DNA of 48,582 bases. Source: Robbsia andropogonis (GTDB lineage: Bacteria > Pseudomonadota > Gammaproteobacteria > Burkholderiales > Burkholderiaceae). How positions within the stretch are numbered: the stretch's first letter is position 1; every line of letters begins with the position of its first letter. The notes under the pieces are model-generated. The model searched no databases. It was not told the DNA's origin and saw only the letters and a list, made by a program, of their open reading frames with translations. Below, piece by piece: positions 7,220-16,631 of the stretch. The position numbers and the translations under genes were made by a program. The stretch lies in assembly GCF_000970345.1 (NCBI RefSeq), contig NZ_LAQU01000031.1, positions 1-48,582 of the forward strand. Direction: 5' to 3'.

Positions 7220-8362
7220 GTGAAGAGATTCGCCGTTGCAGTGATGGTTGCCACATCGTTGGCGTTCGGCTTGACCTGCGTGTCCGCATACGCAACGCAG
7301 TACCCGGTCACCGTCACCGATACGGCGGGACGAATGGTCACCATTGACCAGGAACCCCAACGCGTGGTCGTTCAGGATGGTCGGGATATTCTCACCATGG
7401 CCCTGCTGGATCGTCAGGACCCGTTTAAACGACTGGTAACCTGGAACAACTTGATCAAACGCGGCGACCCAGGGTTATGGCAAACCATGTCGACGCACTG
7501 GCCGGACGCAAAAAAGATTCCTGATATGCAGTTCTCGGATCAAGGCAACGTCAATCTCGAAACAATCATTTCGAAACAGCCCCAGTTGATCATTGCTCAG
7601 TTGCGGGCAAAGTCTGCGTTTGAGCAAAGTGGCGTCATCACACGCATGGACCAATTGCATATCCCGATCGTCTTCATCGATTCGGAGCAAGACCCCGTGG
7701 CGCACACCGCAGAAAGCGTTGCAATACTGGGCAAGGTGCTGAATCGCGAAAAAGAAGCAGAACAGTACGTCAATTTTTATAATCAGCGTCTACAAAAACT
7801 GCGAACAACCATCGCAGCGATTAACGCGCCGCGACCACGCGTGTTCGTAGAAGCAAAGGCGGGGTTCACGGGGGGCACCGACTGCTGCTTCACCCATGCG
7901 ACCGTCGGCTATGGCCAGTTATTGAAAGCAGTGGATGCCGTCAACGTGGGTGCGGAACTACTGCATACGCCGTCCGGCAACGTAACGATGGAAAGCGTGA
8001 TTGGCGCCAAGCCGGATATCTACATCATGACGGGTGCCAATGTCACCGGCAACAACAATATCGCACTGCCCTTCGGCTATGGCACCACGCTGCAGCAAGT
8101 AAATGCGGCATTCGCCAAGCTCGAAGCACGCCCGGGCTTCATGCAAACAAAGGCTGCACAGAATGGACAGATCTACGGAATCTATCATCTGTTCTACAAC
8201 CATGCTTATAACATCGTGGGCATGGAGTATCTGGCGAAGATACTGTACCCCACGCAATTTGCCAGGTTAGACCCCGCCGCGGATTGGCAGACCATCATCT
8301 CGCAATTCACGACGATTCCGGCCAAGCCCCTGCTACTGGAAGCCAAAGCCCCAGCAAAGTAA
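7220..8362 (+). CDS. ABC transporter periplasmic binding protein, siderophore/haem/cobalamin type
   Basis: This 380-residue protein has an N-terminal signal peptide (MKRFAVAVMVATSLAFGLTCVSAYA) and the two-lobed FecB/BtuF-type fold, shown by TVTDTAGRMVTIDQEPQRVV at the start and PDIYIMTGAN in the second lobe. The start is GTG at 7220 with AAAGGAA upstream. It would deliver a ferric siderophore, haem or corrinoid to the permease encoded 3 bp downstream. No TonB-dependent receptor is nearby, so the ligand is uncertain; the possible Fur box favours iron. Confidence 0.85.
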   Translation: MKRFAVAVMVATSLAFGLTCVSAYATQYPVTVTDTAGRMVTIDQEPQRVVVQDGRDILTMALLDRQDPFKRLVTWNNLIKRGDPGLWQTMSTHWPDAKKIPDMQFSDQGNVNLETIISKQPQLIIAQLRAKSAFEQSGVITRMDQLHIPIVFIDSEQDPVAHTAESVAILGKVLNREKEAEQYVNFYNQRLQKLRTTIAAINAPRPRVFVEAKAGFTGGTDCCFTHATVGYGQLLKAVDAVNVGAELLHTPSGNVTMESVIGAKPDIYIMTGANVTGNNNIALPFGYGTTLQQVNAAFAKLEARPGFMQTKAAQNGQIYGIYHLFYNHAYNIVGMEYLAKILYPTQFARLDPAADWQTIISQFTTIPAKPLLLEAKAPAK

Positions 8363-8365
8363 TAC

Positions 8366-9568
8366 ATGGCTGATATCCCGTCCCTTGATCAGAATATCGC
8401 GAATATGACCGCTCCCCAGAGCGTAACGCCGCTTGCGGCACGCGGCGAACACGTGACCAGTCGATCAGCACCCAGACCAGGAAGCAATACGATTCCCGAG
8501 GACGACATGGCCTCCGGCGTCCTTGCCGCGCGTTACCGTCGTGGCATTGCGAAACGCTTGCTACTCTTGACGGTTGTAACAGGGCTAGGCGTGGTCGCGA
8601 TACTTGCTGACCTCGCAATCGGATCCGGCACCTTGACGTTGCAACAGGTATTGACAGCACTGCTCCACCCATCCGAAGTCGATATTGGGACCCGGGTTAT
8701 CCTGCATGATATCCGCATGCCCATTACCTTCACCGCGGCACTGTCAGGCATCGGACTCGCACTGGCCGGCACGTTGATGCAAACGTCGCTGCAGAATCCC
8801 CTGGCCGAGCCTTTCACGATTGGCATTTCGTCAGCAGCAGGCTGCGGCGCCGCCATCGCCATCGTATTCCAGGCCTCCCTCGCAGGCTTCATGCCCTGGC
8901 TCCCGCCGGACTTATTCGTGTCGATGAACGCGTTCGTGTTCGCATTGCTGACGGTCCTGTTCATCAGCATCTTTGCGCGCAGTAACGGCCTGGGCGTGGA
9001 GACGGTGACATTGCTGGGAATCGCGATCCATTTCGTCTTCGCCTCCGCGTTGGGAATGATGCAATACTTCGCCGACGCGGATCAGTTGCAAACGTTGGTG
9101 TTCTGGTTGATGGGCTCACTACTGAAGTCCAGTTGGCTCAAGGTCGGACTGAATTTCGCGGTGATCGTAGTCTTGATGCCCCTGGTATTCTTGAACAGCC
9201 GGACCATTACAACGCTTCGCAGCTTCGGAGATCAGGCTGCCACGCTAGGCGTCAACGTCGCACGTACGCGTTTCCTGATGTTGTTTGCCGCCGCATTGCT
9301 TGCAAGCGGCATCACCGCTACCATCGGTGTGGTCGGGTTTATCGGGCTGGTTGCCCCGCATATATCGCGACTGCTCGCGGGTGAAGACCAGCGTTTTTCG
9401 CTACCCATGACGGCGGCATGTGGCATGTTGGTCATGACACTCGCATCGGTCGCCAGCAAACTTATTCTACCAGGCGGAATCCTGCCGATCGGCATGGTGA
9501 CCTCGCTACTGGGCGTACCGTTCTTCCTGGCACAGATCCTGTGGCTTAAAAAGCGAGGAATGCGATGA
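8366..9568 (+). CDS. FecCD-type ABC transporter permease
   Basis: This 400-residue inner-membrane permease belongs to the BtuC/FecCD family. The diagnostic segments are RMPITFTAALSGIGLALAG and the following TLMQTSLQNPLAEPFTIGIS, and near the end GFIGLVAPHISRLLAGEDQR, where GxxxPHxxR is the ATPase-coupling helix. About ten membrane segments begin near residue 65, after an unusually long polar N-terminal stretch, so the true start may be internal (ATG 8405 or 8507). The end overlaps the ATPase gene by four bases (ATGA). Confidence 0.9.
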   Translation: MADIPSLDQNIANMTAPQSVTPLAARGEHVTSRSAPRPGSNTIPEDDMASGVLAARYRRGIAKRLLLLTVVTGLGVVAILADLAIGSGTLTLQQVLTALLHPSEVDIGTRVILHDIRMPITFTAALSGIGLALAGTLMQTSLQNPLAEPFTIGISSAAGCGAAIAIVFQASLAGFMPWLPPDLFVSMNAFVFALLTVLFISIFARSNGLGVETVTLLGIAIHFVFASALGMMQYFADADQLQTLVFWLMGSLLKSSWLKVGLNFAVIVVLMPLVFLNSRTITTLRSFGDQAATLGVNVARTRFLMLFAAALLASGITATIGVVGFIGLVAPHISRLLAGEDQRFSLPMTAACGMLVMTLASVASKLILPGGILPIGMVTSLLGVPFFLAQILWLKKRGMR

Positions 9569-10401
9569 ATCGTCCTGGCGTCGAGGCTATCGATGACCTG
9601 GTGCAATCTGGTCTGCGCATCCGTAACATCCATGTCGCCATCGGGCGCAAGCGCATCGTCCACGATGTCAGCTTCGATGCCGGTGCCGGTGAATGCCTCG
9701 CGGTGCTCGGTCGAAATGGCGCGGGGAAGACAACCCTGATCCGTGCCCTGGCGGGCCTGCTACGTGCAGAAGGCAAGATTGTTCTGGATGGGCAAGACTT
9801 GGACACCATGCCGCCCTACGCCCGTAGCGCACTGATTGGTTATGTTGCACAATCCGTTGCGCACGGCGATGTGCAAATGTCAGTGTTCGAATTGCTGCTC
9901 CTGGTCCAGAACGGGCAAACGGCGGGCATGATCGGTCATCATTCCCTGGCCACGCCCGCATCTCACCTCGCACGCGCGGAGCGGGTGTTGCACGAATTGA
10001 AATTAGAAGCACTGGCAGAGGCGAAGCCGGGTAATCTTTCAGGTGGCCAGCGACAGATGGTCGCCTTGGCGTTGGCGCTGGTCCGCGAGCCACGCTTGCT
10101 ATTACTCGACGAGCCGACATCGGCATTGGATTTAAATAACCAATTGCATCTGCTCGAGTACGTGCGGGACTACACTCGCACGCATCGGATCGTCACGTTG
10201 ATGATTTTGCACGACTTGAATCAGGTCAGCCGCTATGCCGATCGCGTGCTTTTGCTTGATCAGGGCGCGACGGTCGCTTTAGGTGCAACCGAGCAAACCC
10301 TGACAGCAGAGCGGCTGCGTGAGACCTACCGCGTTGAATGCCAGATCGTGGCGTTACCAGACAACCAACGCGCGATTTACCCGTTGCATCGCGCGCTCTA
10401 A
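9565..10401 (+). CDS. ABC transporter ATPase, FecE/FepC type
   Basis: This 278-residue nucleotide-binding subunit has Walker A GRNGAGKTTL (near residue 50), the signature LSGGQRQMV, Walker B LLLLDEPTSALD and the switch histidine in MILHDLN. It completes the three-gene importer, coupled by a four-base overlap with the permease. The operon ends here, converging on kynA with 46 bp between stops. Confidence 0.92.
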   Translation: MNRPGVEAIDDLVQSGLRIRNIHVAIGRKRIVHDVSFDAGAGECLAVLGRNGAGKTTLIRALAGLLRAEGKIVLDGQDLDTMPPYARSALIGYVAQSVAHGDVQMSVFELLLLVQNGQTAGMIGHHSLATPASHLARAERVLHELKLEALAEAKPGNLSGGQRQMVALALALVREPRLLLLDEPTSALDLNNQLHLLEYVRDYTRTHRIVTLMILHDLNQVSRYADRVLLLDQGATVALGATEQTLTAERLRETYRVECQIVALPDNQRAIYPLHRAL

Positions 10402-10447
10402 GCGTATGCAGCCCTCCATTGGTGCACGGCTGCCGGACGACATGACA

Positions 10448-11407
10448 TCATAGCTGGGTACGAACGCTCCACAATTCAGGGAATAGTACGGTATCCAGCA
10501 TCTTGCGCAAGTATTGCGCACCGTTGGTACCACCCGTTCCCTGCTTTGCGCCAATCACCCGCTCCACCGTGGTGACATGGCGGAAGCGCCACTGGCGAAA
10601 CGCGTCCTCAAGGTCCACCAACTCTTCGCCCATCTGGTAAAGCTCCCAATGCGCGTCAGGCTCGCGATAAATCTGCAGCCACGCCGCCTCCACGGAGCTA
10701 TCCGCGACGGTCGCCTGCGTCCAGTCCCGCTCCAATCGCGATGCGCTAATCCGAAAACCTCGACGCGCCAGCAGACGCACCACCTCGTCATAAAACGAAG
10801 GAGTATGGAGAACGGCACGTGTGGCTTCGTAACGCGCGGCATGATGCGAATGTGGCTGCAACATTCGGGCATTCTTGTTACCCAACAGGAATTCGATCTG
10901 TCGATATTGAAACGACTGAAAGCCGGAAGACGCTTCCAAATAAGGGCGCATTGCCGAGTATTCGGATGGGGTCAACGTCGAAAGAACATTCCACGCCGTC
11001 ACCAGTTGCTCGAATATCCGTGACACACGGGCCAGCATTTTGAACGATTCCTGCAATGCGTCTCGCTTCACCGCGTCCAGTGCCGCGTGCAACTCGACCA
11101 GCATCAGACGCATCCACAGCTCCGACGTCTGATGCTGAATGATGAACAGCATCTCATTATGGTCCGGGGAGCGTGGATGTTGCGCTTCTAATATCTGGTC
11201 CAAAGCCAGGTAATCGCCGTAACTCATCGACGCGGAAAAATCGAGCTGCGCGTCGTGCCAGCCCTCGGCAGGTGCCGTTTTTCCGGTATGCGATTGCGTT
11301 GCCTGGGCCGCGGCCTCCATCAGCGGCGCTGCACCGTCGGTGGCTGCTACCGCACCGGCACCATAACCGAATGGGCATACCGCGCTTTTGGGTGTCGGTT
11401 GATTCAT
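10448..11407 (-). CDS. kynA: Tryptophan 2,3-dioxygenase
   Basis: This haem enzyme opens the indole ring of L-tryptophan to N-formylkynurenine, the first step of the kynurenine pathway. The 319-residue protein shows [19 protein letters not shown] and the hallmark [19 protein letters not shown], then [15 protein letters not shown] and the C-terminal [21 protein letters not shown] signature. The N-terminal 45 residues are an Ala/Gly-rich extension. It is the last gene of the kynBUA operon, 51 bp after kynU. Confidence 0.96.
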   Translation of the reverse strand: MNQPTPKSAVCPFGYGAGAVAATDGAAPLMEAAAQATQSHTGKTAPAEGWHDAQLDFSASMSYGDYLALDQILEAQHPRSPDHNEMLFIIQHQTSELWMRLMLVELHAALDAVKRDALQESFKMLARVSRIFEQLVTAWNVLSTLTPSEYSAMRPYLEASSGFQSFQYRQIEFLLGNKNARMLQPHSHHAARYEATRAVLHTPSFYDEVVRLLARRGFRISASRLERDWTQATVADSSVEAAWLQIYREPDAHWELYQMGEELVDLEDAFRQWRFRHVTTVERVIGAKQGTGGTNGAQYLRKMLDTVLFPELWSVRTQL

Positions 11408-11458
11408 GATGTCTCAATTTTCATCGGGTATGGTTTGTATGGCTGTTCCGTCGATCGG

Positions 11459-12733
11459 TCAGGTCACTTGATCGCGGGTCGCCTTTGCAAACTGTCGCCA
11501 CGCACCGCTATCCAGGATGTCCCCCAATATCTGCGCCGCATCCCATACATCGACAAAACGCGTGTAAAGTGGCGTGAAACCGAAACGAAGAACCGACGGT
11601 TCGCGATAGTCACCAATCACGCCGCGCGCGATCAATGCTTGCATCACCTCATAACCATGCGGAGAGGCAAAACTGACATGCGAACCGCGTCGTGCATGGT
11701 CGCGCGGCGTCACCAATGTCAAGTCATGGCTGCCGCATCGTGCTTCCACACAAGCAATGAACGCATCAGTCAAGGCCAGCGACTTGCGGCGCAGTGCCGC
11801 CATATCGGTTTTCGAAAATGTGTCCAGACCGCATTCAACAAGCGCCATTGACACAATGGGTTGGGTACCGCACAGGAAGCGGGCAATGCCGGGATCGGGG
11901 CGATACGCTGACTCCATTGCAAAAGGTGCCTGATGCCCCCACCATCCGGACAGCGGTTGCGAAAAAGCGTCTTGATGACGCTTGGGAACCCATACGAATC
12001 CAGGAGAACCCGGTCCGCCGTTCAAATATTTATATGTGCACCCTACCGCGTAGTCCGCGTTCGCACCATTCAGGTCGACCTCGACAGCGCCCGCCGAATG
12101 TGCGAGATCCCAGACGGCGAGCGCACCGCGCGCCTGCGTCAAGGCTGTGAGCGTGGCCATATCATGCAGATAGCCGGTCCGATAATTGACCTGCGTCAGC
12201 ATTACGATTGCGGTGGACGCATCGATGACATCGGGCAGTTCCGACGGATCATCGATCAGCTTCAGAGTATGTCGCCCTCCCAATTGGGCGATGACGCCTT
12301 CGGCTATGTACAGATCCGAGGGGAAATTGGAGCGCTCCGAGATGATCACGGTACGCGCGGCGTCGCATTGCTGCTGCATACCCAACGCCGCCGACAAGAC
12401 CTTGAACAGATTGATTGAAATCGTGTCGGTGATGACGGTCTCGTCCTGCGCCGCACCAAGCAAGGGAGCAAGCTTGTTCCCAAGACGCTTTGGCAAGTCG
12501 AACCAACCGGCAGTATTCCAACTGCGAATCAATTGTTCCGACCACTCACCCTCTATGACCTGCTGGGCTCGCCGGACGGCAGCCGCCGGCGATGCACCAA
12601 GTGAATTACCATCCAGGTAGATAACATTCCCCGGCAACGAGAAAGCATCGCGCAACGTAGCAAGAGGGTCGTTCTTGTCATATTGCAGGGCGTCGTCACG
12701 CGATGCAAAAGACGAAAAGTGCGTTAGTGTCAT
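11459..12733 (-). CDS. kynU: Kynureninase
   Basis: This pyridoxal-phosphate enzyme cleaves kynurenine to anthranilate and alanine. The 424-residue protein has [13 protein letters not shown], the Asp pair region [15 protein letters not shown], and the cofactor lysine in [17 protein letters not shown]. The C-terminal [19 protein letters not shown] is typical. The ATG at 12733 (MTLTHFSSF) is preferred over upstream in-frame starts because it gives the family's length and leaves 31 bp to the kynB stop. Confidence 0.96.
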   Translation of the reverse strand: MTLTHFSSFASRDDALQYDKNDPLATLRDAFSLPGNVIYLDGNSLGASPAAAVRRAQQVIEGEWSEQLIRSWNTAGWFDLPKRLGNKLAPLLGAAQDETVITDTISINLFKVLSAALGMQQQCDAARTVIISERSNFPSDLYIAEGVIAQLGGRHTLKLIDDPSELPDVIDASTAIVMLTQVNYRTGYLHDMATLTALTQARGALAVWDLAHSAGAVEVDLNGANADYAVGCTYKYLNGGPGSPGFVWVPKRHQDAFSQPLSGWWGHQAPFAMESAYRPDPGIARFLCGTQPIVSMALVECGLDTFSKTDMAALRRKSLALTDAFIACVEARCGSHDLTLVTPRDHARRGSHVSFASPHGYEVMQALIARGVIGDYREPSVLRFGFTPLYTRFVDVWDAAQILGDILDSGAWRQFAKATRDQVT

Positions 12734-12764
12734 GGTGCTATCCAATTTCTCAAAATAGTTCGGC

Positions 12765-13433
12765 TTACGCATCGGACACGGGGCCGCGCAGGACCGCCCG
12801 TACTGGGCTCGCATCTGCCGTCGTGAGCTTCAACGGCAACGCGATCAATTCGTAGTAGTCGGGCTGTATGTCATCGAGTAAGAGCCCTTCAAGAATGGCC
12901 ATCCGATGTGCCGCGACACGACGGTGTGCATCCATCGTTTTCGACGTTTGCGGATCGAGCGACGGGGTGTCCACCCCGATCAATGTGACGCCCTGCTCGG
13001 CCAGCCAGTCAATCGCCTCTGGCGCAATCGCCTTGAAATTCGTATCCCAGGTAGCTTGTGGCGCAACACGGTATGTCCGCACCAATACCCGTGGCGGCAT
13101 CCTCCGGCCGCGCAAGGTGACAGCCGCCGCGGCGACGATGGTGGACACACCGACCACAGGCACGGCATCGACCAGGGCGCAGCAGTCCAGCACCACGCAC
13201 GTCCCAATATAGGTCTCCAATGGCACAACACCAATCGGCGCACCGTTCGCCTCATAATGCAATGGACCGTCAGCATGCGTGGCCGTGTGCGGCGACAATG
13301 TCAACCGCGCGACATTGACGGGCGAACCAGACTCCATATGCCATACCGGCTCGACCGACACGGTCGTATCGCCAGGCCATACCGGCGTTGCGTCATGAAT
13401 GGGAGCACTGATATCGAATAAGGAGAGAGGCAT
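12765..13433 (-). CDS. kynB: Kynurenine formamidase (arylformamidase)
   Basis: This 222-residue metal-dependent cyclase-family hydrolase converts N-formylkynurenine to kynurenine. It begins [19 protein letters not shown] and carries the metal-binding motif [12 protein letters not shown], then [20 protein letters not shown]. It heads the kynB-kynU-kynA operon, which converts tryptophan to anthranilate, and is transcribed away from the Lrp-type regulator. Confidence 0.96.
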   Translation of the reverse strand: MPLSLFDISAPIHDATPVWPGDTTVSVEPVWHMESGSPVNVARLTLSPHTATHADGPLHYEANGAPIGVVPLETYIGTCVVLDCCALVDAVPVVGVSTIVAAAAVTLRGRRMPPRVLVRTYRVAPQATWDTNFKAIAPEAIDWLAEQGVTLIGVDTPSLDPQTSKTMDAHRRVAAHRMAILEGLLLDDIQPDYYELIALPLKLTTADASPVRAVLRGPVSDA

Positions 13434-13474
13434 CGCTCGGAAACTCCCATCGGAAACGAGCAGCGGTGAAAAAT

Positions 13475-13487
13475 GTCATGTTATGAC
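13475..13487. promoter_or_regulatory. Inverted repeat between kynB and its divergent regulator
   Basis: GTCAT-GTT-ATGAC is a perfect short dyad in the 143-bp divergent intergenic region. It is a candidate operator for the Lrp-type regulator; the assignment rests on position only. Confidence 0.35.
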
Positions 13488-13576
13488 GATCCAGCCGGAG
13501 AATTTCTCCTAAAAATATACATTCCTCCTCTATAAATCGCATAAAATTCCATTTCTAATCTTATTTCTCGAATAAT

Positions 13577-14077
13577 ATGCAAAGTCTATTGCTCGATGCC
13601 GTCGACATTCATATTCTCGACGTCCTACAGCGGCATGGGCGCATCAGCAACCTCGATCTCGCGGACCGGGTGTCACTTTCCGCGTCGGCCTGTCTTCGAC
13701 GCACGAAGCTCCTGGAGGAACGCGGCATCATCGGCTCGTATCAGGCGCATCTATCGACGGAAGCGCTTGGCTTGACCCTGGAAGCATTCGTACATGTATC
13801 GATGCGCAACGATGTGCCTAATTGGCACGAAACATTCACAGCCGCAATTGAAGGTTGGCCAGAAATCGTCAGCGCCTATGTAATCACTGGCGACAGTCAT
13901 TATTTGCTGCGTGTGGTAGCCCCGGATCTGAAGCATTTTTCCGCATTCATCTTGAATAAGCTGTACAAAGCACCTGGCGTGATGGATATCCGATCGAACA
14001 TCGTGTTGCAGGCCGTCAAAGACACACCTGGTGCGCCGGTCGGCTTGATTCGCCTAGCCAATACAGCAGTAGGCTAA
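13577..14077 (+). CDS. kynR: Lrp/AsnC-family regulator of kynurenine genes (KynR-like)
   Basis: This 166-residue protein has an N-terminal winged HTH (LDAVDIHILDVLQRHGRISN, then LADRVSLSASACLRRTKLLE) and a C-terminal RAM/AsnC ligand domain (SAYVITGDSHYLLRVVAPDL). KynR-type Lrp proteins activate kynBUA in response to kynurenine in related bacteria, and the divergent arrangement here matches. The symbol is assigned by synteny and family, not by a motif unique to KynR. Confidence 0.8.
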   Translation: MQSLLLDAVDIHILDVLQRHGRISNLDLADRVSLSASACLRRTKLLEERGIIGSYQAHLSTEALGLTLEAFVHVSMRNDVPNWHETFTAAIEGWPEIVSAYVITGDSHYLLRVVAPDLKHFSAFILNKLYKAPGVMDIRSNIVLQAVKDTPGAPVGLIRLANTAVG

Positions 14078-14222
14078 TCTTCAGAACGTATGGCGCAATA
14101 ATTGTTACGGCAATCGACTGGTCATTTGTATATAAAGATCCGAAGCAACCTGCCGATAACCTATTCAAGAACGACGTGGCGCGCTGCTGCGTTGGTAAGG
14201 GAGCCGGGATCGGGGAACCGTA

Positions 14223-14651
14223 ATGCAAGTCGCGAGTAGCCAAGCCGAAAGCAAACAGTTGACCACCACGGCGGCTTCGCGCGCGAAAAACGACGCGCCG
14301 AAAGCTGCCGAGGCGTCAAAGAACGATAGTGCAGCAGCCCCCGCGAGCAGCACGAAAGTCACGCTATCGGAATCCGCTCGCCAGTTGCAAGCGGAAGACA
14401 GCAAGAAGGCGGATAAAACAGATACCAGTCGGCCCGAAGTGGCACCAACGTCGGCAATGGCCAAGTCGGCCGATGCCGAGAAGACCGCCGAAAAACCATC
14501 ACCCATCAAGTCTCTTACTTACGGCGCTTTAGGATTGCCTAGCCCTGAAGAGCAGGCAAAGAATACGAATAAAGCCTATAGCGCGGGCAAATGGATCGCC
14601 GCACTTGGTACCATCGGCGGCATCATTGCAATGATTGCGCGCTTCGTTTAA
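14223..14651 (+). CDS. Hypothetical Ala/Lys-rich protein with C-terminal membrane segment
   Basis: This 142-residue protein is not assigned to a family. The first 100 residues are rich in Ala, Lys, Ser, Thr and Asp and probably disordered, and include TKVTLSESARQLQAEDS, which resembles the sequence style of FlgM-like anti-sigma factors. The end, YSAGKWIAALGTIGGIIAMI, is a single hydrophobic helix. The ATG at 14223 has a GGGGA upstream. The layout suggests a tail-anchored protein with a long flexible soluble part. Confidence 0.6.
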   Translation: MQVASSQAESKQLTTTAASRAKNDAPKAAEASKNDSAAAPASSTKVTLSESARQLQAEDSKKADKTDTSRPEVAPTSAMAKSADAEKTAEKPSPIKSLTYGALGLPSPEEQAKNTNKAYSAGKWIAALGTIGGIIAMIARFV

Positions 14652-14694
14652 GTCCCACGTTTCTTTACCGGCATGTTTGCGTGTCCGGATCGAC

Positions 14695-14810
14695 AGGTGC
14701 ATGTCTATGGTACTCAGAATAGCCACCGTCCTACATTGCGCACAATTAGCCGCCTGGTTTAACGTGTCTACCGCGATTTTGGAAGCCGCTGGAACCATAG
14801 GCATGCACCT
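14695..14810. repeat. Inverted pair of origin-type iterons far from the origin
   Basis: AGGTGCATGTCTATGGT at 14695-14711 (minus-strand copy) and ACCATAGGCATGCACCT at 14794-14810 (plus-strand copy) match the 17-bp iteron of the replication origin (consensus ACCATAGAYRTKYACCT). They lie in a gene-free stretch 16 kb from the main array, 77 bp before a parS-like palindrome. Confidence 0.75.
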
Positions 14811-14887
14811 ATCGCATTTCACGGACGTGCCTGGTCACGTGATGGCGTATCGTTGATCATCTGATGTTACTTCTATCCGCCTTCATT

Positions 14888-14905
14888 ACTTTCTATGTAG
14901 AAAGT
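14888..14905. repeat. Outlying parS-like palindrome
   Basis: ACTTTCTATGTAGAAAGT differs by one central base from the 18-bp palindrome ACTTTCTACGTAGAAAGT repeated upstream of parA. It lies 12 kb from the main cluster, in the same intergenic stretch as the iteron pair. Confidence 0.7.
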
Positions 14906-15036
14906 GGTGCACCCTAGGAGCGCTGGGGCTATAGACAATCAATAGGATGTCTCCGCGCGGCCGAGACCGCCCTTGACGTCATGGCAGGCGTGACAAATAA
15001 AGCATCTCCCCCGTCATCGGTTGTTGTCAAAGCCTG

Positions 15037-15311
15037 GGCTACGTCTCGCGGACCTGGTCAATGAACGCTGGATTCCGCCGCGCTCGCAGTCACCGGCATG
15101 ACTGCTGTTCGACGGACTGTTCATACGCAAGCGGCTGCGCGCACCACAGCCGGTTGTGGAAACGGCAGATCTCGCTGTGATCCGCAGGCTGTTGCTTAAC
15201 ACTGATATGGTTGCGGTGCTCTCTGCCGGACAGTTGCATTTTGAACGGGAGTCGGGCCAGCTCGATGTCCTGAATATCGAAGACATGCTTGCACAACAAA
15301 CGCATCGATAG
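15037..15311 (+). pseudogene. LysR-type regulator, C-terminal fragment
   Basis: In one frame the sequence reads LADLVNERWIPPRSQSPA, stop, LLFDGLFIRKRLRAPQPVVE, TADLAVIRRLLLNTDMVAVL, SAGQLHFERESGQLDVLNIE and so on to TAG at 15309-15311. This is the effector-binding domain of a LysR-type regulator, with one in-frame TGA and no N-terminal HTH. It is a gene relic. The rest of the stretch to 15653, including an AT-rich patch at 15360-15420, has no recognisable gene. Confidence 0.75.
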
Positions 15312-15653
15312 ATAGCCTTACGCAACGGGCCGCCCGTGAACCCTCGCCAGCGGCAACTGTAGTATAAAAATACACTCAGATTGCATATAATTAGTATTAC
15401 TAAAATTTTATGTTATCGCTTTTGACAGGAATTGCAATTTTCAGATTGCAAGAGGTGGCACTATTAAACATCACATGTATGATTCTTGTGCGAGAGCGTG
15501 AAGCCAGATGCCTGAAGGCATTGTTGCACGCATCAGGCGCCCTAGGCGATTGCTCGTGCCGATAACGCTGCAAGCCTGTGGCATGATGATATCGATACAG
15601 TGAACATCATGGTCACGACATGACACCGTAGCGGCGGCACGGGAGGCAACTAT

Positions 15654-16631
15654 CTAGAACCAAAAACGTACACCTGCATCGATGCCGACCTCGTCGAGCG
15701 TGGTACCCCTGCCACGTAACATCGCGGCCGTCGCCCCAAAGGGGCGCTCCCAGGTCAAACCAATATACGGTGCGAACTTCCGCGTCACCTCATAACGTAA
15801 CCGAAGTGACGCGGTCATATCGGAAATGCCAGCCCCAACACTACGGGCCGCGTCACGTCTACCATAGGCGTTCACCTCAAGTTCCGGTGTCAATACGAGC
15901 CGCTGCGTGAAGCGCCAGTCATAATCAGCGCGCGCCCACAACGCCGTGCGACTCGACGGATCGACATATGCCATCGCTGACAAATTGACGTACCACGGCA
16001 TTACCCCCTGGACGCCCACCATACCCCAATAGCGAGTCGGGCCGGATCCAAGATCGGTGCGCATTCCGAGCAATGTGTTCCAATACCGGTCAACGGCGTG
16101 ACGCCACGCCCCTTCGATGCGCACATCGCTCCAGTTGCCACGGATACGCTGTCCCTCGCTGCGGAAGAAAAACCGGTCGCGGTCCCCACCGATCCAGCCA
16201 GACATGTCCCAACGCATACCTGAAACACCGCGAACGCTTTGATAGCCGAATTGATCAAAAAGAATCTGATGATAAATCGCATCGTCATGCATATCCATGC
16301 CCGACATTGCCATACTCAGATTCGGGGCAGTCATCCGCACCGGGTCGATCTTGTCGGGCAGAATCACATTCGCCGGTGCAATCGCTGCTGCGGGCTGAGA
16401 CGTCAAGGTATCACTTGACGACGTTGTCGGCGCGTCATGCCCGCCATGTGGATCGCTATTCATCTCCGGCATGTCGTGCATAGATCCCGACACGCCAGTA
16501 TCGGGTGCCGCAGTGACATGCGTGTAGACCGCTATTGCACCCACGCACACGAAAACCCGAGACAGGTTCATCGCCAATTGTTTTGTTGCTGGCCGTTTGC
16601 GCAACAGCGTTTGCGGGCGCGTTGCCATCAT
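15654..16631 (-). CDS. copB: Copper resistance protein B (outer membrane)
   Basis: This CopB-family protein is predicted to be an outer-membrane barrel that works with CopA in periplasmic copper handling. The 325-residue product has an N-terminal signal region, His/Met-rich segments (SMHDMPEMNSDPHGGHD; SMAMSGMDMHDD), then the conserved barrel domain from QILFDQFGYQ to a C-terminal phenylalanine (DAGVRFWF). The start MMATRPQ at 16631 overlaps the copA stop (ATGA context), so longer in-frame starts inside copA are not used. It is the third gene of the operon. Confidence 0.92.
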   Translation of the reverse strand: MMATRPQTLLRKRPATKQLAMNLSRVFVCVGAIAVYTHVTAAPDTGVSGSMHDMPEMNSDPHGGHDAPTTSSSDTLTSQPAAAIAPANVILPDKIDPVRMTAPNLSMAMSGMDMHDDAIYHQILFDQFGYQSVRGVSGMRWDMSGWIGGDRDRFFFRSEGQRIRGNWSDVRIEGAWRHAVDRYWNTLLGMRTDLGSGPTRYWGMVGVQGVMPWYVNLSAMAYVDPSSRTALWARADYDWRFTQRLVLTPELEVNAYGRRDAARSVGAGISDMTASLRLRYEVTRKFAPYIGLTWERPFGATAAMLRGRGTTLDEVGIDAGVRFWF

